Below are positions 32,901 through 41,662 of a stretch of DNA of 64,000 nucleotides, piece after piece; the first letter of the stretch is position 1, and the number at the start of each line of letters is the position of its first letter. A program made the translations under genes and the position numbers. The stretch comes from Lingula anatina (taxonomy: Eukaryota; Brachiopoda; Lingulata; Lingulida; Lingulidae), in the NCBI RefSeq assembly GCF_001039355.2, contig NW_019774514.1:324722-388721 (forward strand), read 5' to 3'. The notes under the pieces were generated by a model. The model did no database searches, was not told the DNA's origin, and was given only the letters and a program-made list of their open reading frames with translations.

Positions 32901-34296
32901 AAAACAAAACACTTCAAATTTGATTGAATCTAATTTTAAAATTCCTTTGTGTTGATAACATCATTGTGAAGATTGTAGATATTCAGAAATGGAATATTTG
33001 TAGCCATATCTTTTTCACTTTCTCACTGCTAAACCATTTTGATCGGAAACCTGAGTGATATACTAGTATTTATGTAATTTTGTTCCCTCATCTAGGTCAT
33101 CCAGTCCATCGTTTATGCTGTCCATCAGTGTTGACAATTCAAACTTGCCATATTCTCAGCAATTTGGAAGCGATTCATCAGATCAACCTGGACGTAGCCC
33201 GGGATGGAGGCCTGATGAGGAAGAAGATGAAGATGCTCCATCTGGCGAAAATGCTCAAGCGTCACAACAGGAACAAGAGAACTCAGCCCACCTTGCTCAG
33301 GAGGAGGGAGAGGAAATACCCCTTCCATTTACAGGTGTCTATCTAAGAAGAGGTGCTCAGAGACGCAGACTTACTAGGTCCCCTGCTTTTTCTAGTGGGT
33401 TGTCTGCCCTTGCCACTGGGGAAGATGCAGTCGCTAATGATCTGTATCAGATGACACGTTCTGCTGGAACTTCAGGGCTACAGAATTCACACAGTGCCAG
33501 TTCTAACATTGTGTCTCCGACACCAAGAGATGTAAGTTTGAGTTCAAGTTATTTAGAAAGACAAAATACAGAAAGGGGTAGTCTGTCCGTTAGACCCGAG
33601 ACGACAACAGGAGCAGAAGCAGCTGGACATCCTGCTTCAACATCTGGTGGGCGCTCTCTTAGAAATAGAAACTTTTCTGACTCAAGAACAACTGAAGCTA
33701 ACAACACAGGTGTGTTTCCACTGCCATCTACCTCCAGTAATGCGAGTGATGAATCAAGGGAGGTGCAAAATGATAATGACACAGGTCATAACGACAGTGA
33801 CGATCATGACGAACCATCTACTTCAACTGGTGTGAGATGGCGCCACCAGTCAAGAAACTCTCCACATTACACAGAATCTGTGACATTCGTTATTCGCTCA
33901 GGAGCCCAACATATTGAAAGAACTCTTCTGTTTCTTGGCGGTAAGAAAAATAAAGCATCTGTCAATACTCCAGAAATTCACCAAAATATTCCACGCTTGA
34001 CCCACTTCAAAGAGGAGCCTGCTGTGGGCAGGGGCTTCATCAAAGAACTTTGTTTCAGCTCGGACGGTCGTATAATTTGTTCTCCATACAGTTTTGGGAT
34101 CCGACTACTTGCCTTTAATGACCACTGCAGTGAGATGTGTGACACAGTGCCCACAAGCCCCATGCAGCTGTATGAAGTTAAAGCCAATATTAGCCATAGC
34201 AATATTGTTGTCTCAACAAAATTTTCACCAACTCACCACTTGTTGGTTTCAGGGTGCTTGAATGGAAGAATTTGCTTTCATCAGCCTAGATTTTAA
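26141..34296 (+). CDS. DCAF10: DDB1- and CUL4-associated factor 10 (DCAF10), WD40 substrate receptor
   Basis: Eight coding exons can be joined with GT-AG junctions and a continuous frame: 26141-26361, 27036-27149, 29550-29661, 30197-30282, 30792-31113, 31278-31337, 32600-32814 and 33096-34296, giving 776 residues. WD40 blades start near residue 59 (HGGVFNFDFSKDGS) and continue through RFLDNRTFATCSDDTTIALWD, GHSNW and TSGFDGSIYTWD. The C-terminal blades include VGRGFIKELCFSSDGR and STKFSPTHHLLVSGCLNGR. LWDTR (about residues 130-134) matches the WDxR box by which DCAFs dock on DDB1. The family acts as a CUL4-DDB1 ubiquitin-ligase receptor. The protein is longer than human DCAF10 (about 560 residues) because of an acidic stretch in exon 7 and a Ser/Gly/Asp-rich disordered region in exon 8. 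The exon 6 donor (GTTTGT) is weak but the frame needs it. A 208-base gap lies in intron 2. Confidence 0.93.
26897..26939. repeat. (ATTT)n microsatellite in DCAF10 intron 1
   Basis: About ten TTTA units, followed by T-rich sequence and the exon 2 acceptor region. Confidence 0.9.
29196..29403. other. 208-base assembly gap (N)
   Basis: Run of N following a poly-T stretch inside DCAF10 intron 2. Exons 2 and 3 join in frame across the intron, so no coding exon needs to be missing. Confidence 0.98.
31807..31836. repeat. Perfect 11-bp hairpin in DCAF10 intron 6
   Basis: GTCACAGCTGT (31807-31817) and ACAGCTGTGAC (31826-31836) are exact complements with an eight-base loop. Each arm contains the E-box CAGCTG. 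Confidence 0.7.
31940..32110. mobile_element. Long inverted repeat (foldback or MITE-like) in DCAF10 intron 6
   Basis: The left arm 31940-32015 and the right arm 32036-32110 are reverse complements at roughly 78% identity, with a 20-base AT-rich loop. Shared blocks are ACTGAAGCTGCTA, CTTAAGTGGC and ATCTCC. GGATC flanks both sides (31931-31935 and 32111-32115), a possible but weak target duplication. No coding sequence lies inside. It could be a non-autonomous foldback element; as intronic RNA it would fold into a long imperfect hairpin. Confidence 0.65.
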
Positions 34297-34421
34297 ATTT
34301 TCTGATGTCGCACTTTAGTATATATTGTGTATTAACTTTTTTTATGATATGATATACTGGGTATAGTATAAACATGTACCCTTACATGATAACATATTAT
34401 TTTCTATATTACTTCTTACTG

Positions 34422-34427
34422 ATTAAA
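34422..34427 (+). terminator. Possible DCAF10 polyadenylation signal ATTAAA
   Basis: ATTAAA variant 126 bases after the DCAF10 stop, the first plausible signal downstream. Confidence 0.35.
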
Positions 34428-36461
34428 TGTTGTCAATATTTATTTTAAAGATCAAGGGTTTTTTACATGAATAACCATCTTATCAGATGTGGAAATTAAG
34501 ATATCCAAACCATTGTTTCACATTCAGATGTGACATATTTGATTGCTTACTAGAGTAAAAATTCCCCTTGGTGTATGCAGTCAATATTTTCGACGAACAT
34601 CACATATGGACATTTGAAACTACTACATTGTAGTATTCTTTTGTAATGTTGTGTTGTTGTTGTAACGAAAGTATACAAACAACTCTTAGCTACAGAATAA
34701 CTTTGTGGGCTCATAAAACATAGGGTAGCAGTAGGCACCATGTGTCACAGGTATTGATGTACGTTTTGATAGAAACTGGTGAGGAATCCTTCACCAGTTT
34801 TTTTTTTTTTTTTAGATACAAATGTTGATATAGATCTACATATCAAAGGGATATGCTTGAGTTAAAATATTTTTTTTACTCCCCCCAACTCGCTTCCAAT
34901 ACCGTGATACGGGATGCCTTCGCTTAAGTTAAGACTGTGACCTGCCTGATTCGGCGAATTTTATTCTGGGATATTAACGCCAACTAGTGATCTGGTAGAA
35001 ATAAGGAAAAGCCTGCATACTAGTACGGTCGCAACAGGCATGAAACAAATTGCCGACTTCTGTTCACTCAGTAACGCTTGTGGAAAATTTATTAACATCT
35101 AACCTGGTACTAACAAATTCGCTAACGCAAGCATAGTCTTTAAGAGAAGCATTATAGAATAATTTTAAAATGTATCTTGTATCAAAGTATCATGCATGTA
35201 CAGGTAACAAGGGTATAGTACAACTACATTGTTATTATGATATTGTTTTGCATAATACAAGTAGAAAGATTAGACGCGAAATACAGATAAACTACATACA
35301 GTTTGCACTGGGACCAAATTTATACCGGGTCCTTGGGTTCGCCTGTATATATTTGCCATTTGTCGCTTCTTTTATATAATGATGTGTTTTTTGTTTTCTC
35401 AATGTTCACGTTAAATAAACAAAAGGTTATCTCATTCGGTGTTTGTTCAAGTATAAGAGTGAAATGAAATCATTTTATCTTTGTATATCTAGAAATAAAG
35501 AACATAGCTCTATTCCCTTTACCTTTGATAATATTAATGACTCCTACCATTTGTTTGAATTTTGTAACTCAAAGTTTTTAAATCTCTTTGTGTTTAATTC
35601 AAAAGTAAGGCTGTCGGAAATAGTAACTGAGTAAAATGACGGTTTAAAAGACTTGTAAACGTGATACGAGGCGTTTTAATATTTTCTTGAACGATGGCCC
35701 TTAAAAGTCGTACGTTAGGTATACTTATACGTGAGCCAAATGTTAGAATTACTGTGACACCAATATTGCGCATATTTCTGGCAATATATTAGCAGACGAG
35801 ATAACATTATTGATCTGGACGTCCGTATACATACATACATATGCTCTATTGAGCTGTAAATTGGTGAAGGTATTTCCACTGGGCTCAAAATAGAAACCTT
35901 TGCGCGGCCAAATCGATGTGGATGGTGGAAGCGTCAGAAAAAGTGAGCTGATTTTACACCATTTAACCACCGGAAATGTTTTGGTCCTATCTTTAATATG
36001 GATGTATTGTGGCCTACAGCACAACAACAGCGAAGTGGGCCTCGCATACAATGACAATAGTTTTCCTGCTGTGCGGCAATAACTGGGTCAAGATAAGCCG
36101 CCCTATAAATATACACTACGTGTGGCACAACAGAGCGTGGCCTACTTTTGTTCAGTGTTTTCTGAATTTATTGATGGTGTTGACTCACACAAATTGTGCG
36201 TGTGTGTTTGCTGAAATTTAAGTAACATGGAAATAACCGACATGTCGTAGTGCATGACGTTAATGCTAGGGAAGGGTGAACAAGGATGTAAGCTGTCGGA
36301 CAGCAGTTAACTACTAGTGTGAAGCGGTGGGACCTACACTGCTGTACTCAGTGTCTCCGAGTCATGACCTGTTGACTTTTTTCTCAAATATTCAGACAAC
36401 GGCGTCATCTGAGAAGATACGTTGGCCTACTGGCGTCTTTGTGATATATAACTGAGTCAAG
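34428..36461. other. Intergenic region between DCAF10 and the kinase
   Basis: No convincing coding sequence. A TATA-like element at 36104-36110 may belong to the kinase promoter. Confidence 0.5.
36104..36110 (+). promoter_or_regulatory. Possible TATA box for the kinase gene
   Basis: TATAAAT within CCCTATAAATATAC, 352 bases before the kinase ATG. A start near 36135 would leave a 5' UTR of about 330 bases. Based on the motif alone. Confidence 0.25.
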
Positions 36462-39419
36462 ATGGAGAGGAAGGGGTACCAGCCTGTTGAGAGATTAGGT
36501 GGAGGAGAGTTTGGAGACGTTTATCTGGCTAAAAAGGGAGACAAAGACTATGCAGTCAAGGTAATTAAGTGCACGGATGTCAATCGCTCCGCCATGCTGA
36601 GAGAATTAGGGATAATAAATAACGTCCCCAAACACGACAATATTCTAAGATTTGACTGGTTTCCTTCTGGAGAGAATGAGGCGTGTGTTGTAATGGAGTA
36701 TTGTACAGCAGGAGATCTAAATCAATACCTGCTGAACTTCGCAGATGATAATCACCGCACGGTTTACGGTTTTATGCACCAATTAGCTGTAGGACTGGCC
36801 TATCTACACTCTAAGGGCCTTATTCATAGAGATCTCAAGCCCGAGCACGTCCTCATTGACTGCGTCAGCGGACAATATGTAGTAAAACTGTCTGATTTCG
36901 GACTGTCGAAGTTCATTGGTAAAAGTGAGGATGTGTCCTTGAAAGACTTCTCAGCTGGGTATGCTAAAACAAACTGGGGAACTAATTATTTCATGGCACC
37001 CGAGGTTAATGAGGGTCAGTACGATGCGAAAGGGGACGTGTTTTCTTTAGGCCTCATTTACGTTGCCATCCTCTGTCACACTATTCACACACTGCCAGAT
37101 GGCCGTGAACTGATAGCTCCTTTGGTTGACGCTGGGGGTTCAAAACAACCAGTCTGGCAATTCCTGACCAACAATCCAAACACATTTTTACCACAGGTAG
37201 ATCAACTATCGCACTCTGAGCGTTTTGTCAAATACGAGATGGCCTCCTTAATCCATTACATGCTCCAAAAAGACCCCGAGAATCGACCCCCGGTCGTTCA
37301 AGTCCGCGGGGAAGTGAATAGAATTCTATACTGGGATGACGTGGAAGATTCTAGCTCGGAAAGACTGGACGAAACCCGTAGCTCTGACGGGGATCAACTT
37401 GATGATAGCTTCGAGGATCATACCCTAAAAGGCGGGGAGTACGAATGTGCGTCTACCCTGCCCATCCGGGGCGACAGCCAAGAACGTGATGACCCCGATG
37501 ATTATGAGGACTCTACTTTAAAGCGTAGAAGTAGCACAGGGGACGAGGCAATGTCTCCGCAACAGAGGAAGAAACATATTGACGATTCAACAGTGCGGAG
37601 AGCTCGCTCGGCAGAGACAGTGCAGGACAAATCGCTAAATGTGCACCTGGTGGAATTTCCGGACTCTTGCTTGCTGAGGTCAAACTCCGAGTTCCAGTAC
37701 GCCACTCTTCCTGATGAACACGAGTACGTGGCCCAAGGCGGGCAGTCTTCCTCGACCAGCAGTCGCAGTCCTACCAGTACGACAGACACAAATGACACGT
37801 CCAGCCGAACCCCGCCTGAAGATAGCTTCATTCAGATTTGCGACAACGGCGGAGAGCACTTGGCACAGGATGTTCACGACCGTTTGTTAGAAAACGCCGA
37901 GCATGGCGAACCCCTTGCAAGTTTGACCCCAGATGAAGACGATGGCGACGAGGTGTTTCGCTCCATGAATACTAGTTCAGTGGGATCAGAATCCGTGGAA
38001 TCCATTCCAATATATTATCCACCAGCGGACGGAGCCGCACCTACGCTAGAGGATGAATTTGATTTAGAAAACATTCCGATCGGTGAAAATGCAGGGCTTG
38101 CGACTTTAGTGAGACATTTTAGCGAGGCATCAGCGAGCAGCCCTCGTCGTAAGGAACCGGGCGCTCCAGGCTGGAGTCTGATAGACGATGACAATGAAGA
38201 CCAACCGATAGACGTTACGGATAATATAGGACTTACCACTTTAGTTGCTAACTATTCCAAACGCGATGAATTAGTGGCTGAGACAACAGACCCAAATGCC
38301 CCCTTCCAGTCATCCGATTTTCAACCAGAGGAAAGTCCAACTGAAAACGACAAAATACACGAATACCCAGAAACAGCGGTGGAGACCCAGCCACTGTTGA
38401 TCGATTATGAAACAGAAAACGCCCTTAGTCTTACCACAGTGGTGAAAAACCTACAGAAGGACCCAAATGCAGAACCCACTACACCTACAAACGAGCCCAA
38501 TGCGCCTTTTTCCAGCCTTCCTTTGTCAGACCAGGGCTCCTCTGACGCAATCGGCACTACAACTAACGATCTGGGATCAACGACATCGTTAACGAGTAAA
38601 ATATCCCAACCTGAAACGCTGAACATCGTGGACAGAACACCAACACCGGACCCTCAGTCCGTTCTTGTGACTGATGCAGAGATGAATTTCTGTCAACCGG
38701 AGGACCCCGAACAAGCAAGCACTATAAAACGAGTGCTTATGGAACGGGAGCAACAACGGCGATTGGAACTCGACAGGCAAATCCAGATAAAGGAAGACGC
38801 GAAACTAGCGCAGAAACTTTTTGAAACTTTTGAATTAGAAAAAGAGGATGAGCGGCTCGCCCAGAAGATAGCTGCGGAGGAGAGACGCCCCAGTCCCTCT
38901 CAATATAAACCCAGGCCTGTCTCTCAAACATCATCTATTTTTAACCCACAACTAGATGACGACACTCAGTCACTTGTCTCATACGGGTCTCCAGCCCCAA
39001 AACGTCACAGATCAAGAAAAGACTCCGAGAGTTTGATCGCTGTGGTGAGCGAGCTCTCTGATACTGAGTCTCTGTCGGGGGTTTCAAACCTTAAACGCAC
39101 TGCGGCGAATGCCCCACCCCTCAGTGACATTAGCACGGGAAGCGATGACGTCGAGCCCGTGCCGTCCTATATGGATGATAACACGCCGTGGAGTAGGGCC
39201 CAACCGGAGAACAGTCTGCTGGCGGACCCCCCATATGATGATGAGGAGGAGTATGACTGTATAGATCCAGATCATAAGGGATACTGCTGGTGGTGCACCT
39301 GTTGTCTCTTTCTCCCGCTCACGCTGCCGTCTTTTTTCTTTTATAAAATTGTCAAATGTATCCGCAAAAGGAAACAAAAACATCAAATGAAAAAGCAGGC
39401 CAAGGCGAGCGCTGCGTGA
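36462..39419 (+). CDS. PDIK1L/STK35-like Ser/Thr kinase with disordered tail and Cys-rich hydrophobic C-terminus
   Basis: Single-exon protein of 985 residues. Kinase domain at about 6-290: Gly loop GGGEFGDV (13-20), AVK lysine K33, likely helix-C E48, HRDLKPEH (122-129), DFG (145-147) and APE (179-181). The residue after PE, normally the metal-binding Asn, is His129. VVMEYCTAGDLNQYLL and WGTNYFMAPEV resemble the PDIK1L/STK35 group. Residues 291-760 are acidic and Ser/Thr-rich, with three (D/E)D-x-T-(L/V)-(K/R) motifs and three L-x-T-(L/V)-V motifs. Residues 750-808 form a charged helix with two LAQK(L/I) repeats resembling ubiquitin-binding MIU helices. The C-terminus has CWWCTCC (942-948), a hydrophobic stretch to about 964 and a Lys/Arg tail, suggesting membrane anchoring or palmitoylation. 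The coding GC content looks higher than in the flanks. Substrate is unknown. Confidence 0.9.
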   Translation: MERKGYQPVERLGGGEFGDVYLAKKGDKDYAVKVIKCTDVNRSAMLRELGIINNVPKHDNILRFDWFPSGENEACVVMEYCTAGDLNQYLLNFADDNHRTVYGFMHQLAVGLAYLHSKGLIHRDLKPEHVLIDCVSGQYVVKLSDFGLSKFIGKSEDVSLKDFSAGYAKTNWGTNYFMAPEVNEGQYDAKGDVFSLGLIYVAILCHTIHTLPDGRELIAPLVDAGGSKQPVWQFLTNNPNTFLPQVDQLSHSERFVKYEMASLIHYMLQKDPENRPPVVQVRGEVNRILYWDDVEDSSSERLDETRSSDGDQLDDSFEDHTLKGGEYECASTLPIRGDSQERDDPDDYEDSTLKRRSSTGDEAMSPQQRKKHIDDSTVRRARSAETVQDKSLNVHLVEFPDSCLLRSNSEFQYATLPDEHEYVAQGGQSSSTSSRSPTSTTDTNDTSSRTPPEDSFIQICDNGGEHLAQDVHDRLLENAEHGEPLASLTPDEDDGDEVFRSMNTSSVGSESVESIPIYYPPADGAAPTLEDEFDLENIPIGENAGLATLVRHFSEASASSPRRKEPGAPGWSLIDDDNEDQPIDVTDNIGLTTLVANYSKRDELVAETTDPNAPFQSSDFQPEESPTENDKIHEYPETAVETQPLLIDYETENALSLTTVVKNLQKDPNAEPTTPTNEPNAPFSSLPLSDQGSSDAIGTTTNDLGSTTSLTSKISQPETLNIVDRTPTPDPQSVLVTDAEMNFCQPEDPEQASTIKRVLMEREQQRRLELDRQIQIKEDAKLAQKLFETFELEKEDERLAQKIAAEERRPSPSQYKPRPVSQTSSIFNPQLDDDTQSLVSYGSPAPKRHRSRKDSESLIAVVSELSDTESLSGVSNLKRTAANAPPLSDISTGSDDVEPVPSYMDDNTPWSRAQPENSLLADPPYDDEEEYDCIDPDHKGYCWWCTCCLFLPLTLPSFFFYKIVKCIRKRKQKHQMKKQAKASAA

Positions 39420-41469
39420 TGGGGAGCATTCTTGTTTTGACAAGAGTTAAATGTAGCATGAGAAGTAGAACGTTTGGAAATATTTTCAAAATGGTTGTGC
39501 AAGCATTTTATGTGATGTACCTGTATTGCAAACGACGTACATTGGACGTTGAAACAATGTGCGCTAAAAGTTACTTTATGCAAGATCACAACGAACGCGA
39601 TTTGAGGCTTCCTTGCTGAAAAACTAGGTTATTTACATTTTATATACACGAAGCCTAGTCTTATAATTATTATTATTATTATACAGAAGACACTGTGTAT
39701 CAAAACAAAATCCCATTCCATTTCTATTAGCAATCGCACCGAGATCTCCAGAGGTATATAAATGTTATTAGTGCGTATACTTATATTATCCACACAAATA
39801 CTCGAATAATTTTAGCACGTAAAAGTGGTTAAACTTAATGGACGGGTGCTATGGCTTGGAAGTTGACGTAAGAATGAGCACTTGATAATTTTACAAATGA
39901 CCGTATTCGGATTGACGTTGACTTTTGTTAAGAGATGGACTAAGGTTTCTGTTCCTATGGTCGAGTTTATCTGTGAGTAATGTGATTTTTGATTAGATGG
40001 GGATTTTCCTAACTTTAGTTATGTATTAACACAATCTGTGATTTGCTAGTTGACAGACATTGATTTGACTGTTTTAGTATCCTGATTTATAACCGCACAT
40101 TATCTTTTGGCAACGTATTCATGTCATACTTTTATCGATGCTTCAGAAAAGAAAAAAATATTAGGTCTCTGATAAGATATTTTATTATATGACCACTTGA
40201 AAGTATTCATTTTAGCAAGGTATTCGTATTATAATTTTACTATGGCGTTACGAGTTTCAGTTATTGATCCTCAGATTAGACTCTTGTTTGTTATTTAACG
40301 CCCTATTGTCGGAATTTTTTAAAATTCCAGCTGCACTATGGTATTGTTTAATGTATGTCTAAGTGTCACGGAGTAGTGTCTGTGTTTGACTAGATGCCGA
40401 GTGGTGACCTAGTGCAATATGGGACAACCCACTTGTTGTCACCCAGTATGGTTGTAATGTTACCTTATAATAACATTATTATTATTACTAGTTTTATTGC
40501 ATTTTCTCTGATTCTACGGCATAAGTAATTTCAAAGACTTGTAGATTTGTTTGTGATTCGATCATTTTTCCAAGCAAGCTTTCTTAATGCTGTCTGGGGA
40601 GTAACTTTAGGACAGATTGCCAAAGTGTGTGCGTAATAATATGAAAATCATTCCGCTTGTCATTCCATTTTATGTCATGTTTTCGTTTATTACATGGGCC
40701 CCAGGACTCTTATGTATCATAACAAGTTGTCTTTTTACAGTTTAAGACGCATCAAAATGCTTAATAAATTATCCCACCGATTTTTTTCCCGTATGTGTGT
40801 TTGTGTGCCTTTGACATTTATGGACATGTCAGTGATTTGTGTGACAATACATGCAAAACCCGTGAACCAAAACACCGCGTGGTAGTTTCTTATTTGTGTA
40901 TGTTATGCCCTCCAGTTTGGTTATTTCCAGATTTTGTTTACGTCGTGGAAGAAAATGATCTACTAAAGACCAAAGATAAAATTAGTCTGGTATGAGTAAC
41001 GCTATGTGTGGAAAACATGGGTTAGCGTCCGTTTCGTAGTGATTGAGAGAACGACTAATTGAGAACGACCAGCAACATGAGTCATCTCTGTGGTAAAGTT
41101 GTACAACAGATGGACATGAAATGAAATTCTATAATCCTATTTACATTTAGAGTAAAATTCAACACGAAACTTTGGCCCAAGATAGCCGATGTATATATAT
41201 GAACAAGTGTGCTTAAGATAGATGTCAACTTTATTTATATATTCCAAAAATACCAGCATGCACGGGTAAAAAGTGATGAACTGATTTCAACTCGTAAAGT
41301 ATCAGTATCAGTACAAATAGCTCAACGAGGAGACACTTATCGAGAAATCAGTAGATATTTTAAGTTGACACATAAGCCATATCAGCTCCATCTGGGTCGT
41401 AATATTGGGACGTTTTGGGGCCATATTGCACCCCTTACTAGATGCTATGTGAGGGGAGCTGCGGTCTCA
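39420..41469. other. Intergenic region between two convergent genes
   Basis: This holds the kinase 3' flank and the 3' flank of the minus-strand DUSP-BTB gene. A TTA microsatellite lies near 39665-39682, and AATAAA at 40763-40768 could end a long kinase 3' UTR. No further gene was seen. Confidence 0.45.
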
Positions 41470-41475
41470 TTTATT
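41470..41475 (-). terminator. Possible polyadenylation signal of the DUSP-BTB gene
   Basis: TTTATT on the plus strand is AATAAA on the minus strand, 188 bases past the stop at 41663. A second lies at 41230-41235. Confidence 0.4.
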
Positions 41476-41662
41476 TTGTCAACTTGCATGTTGAAACTTT
41501 CTTAAAAGAAACCAATGGGCCCCTGAATATGCAATGCAATGTACAAAATTGCCTGCATATTTCTCATAAATTGACAAACAGATTCATTACAGTGCATAAA
41601 TAGTAGAGTTATATGCATCTGCACATGTTCTCTATCCACAAGGACTGTTGTCGCCGAGTGAT

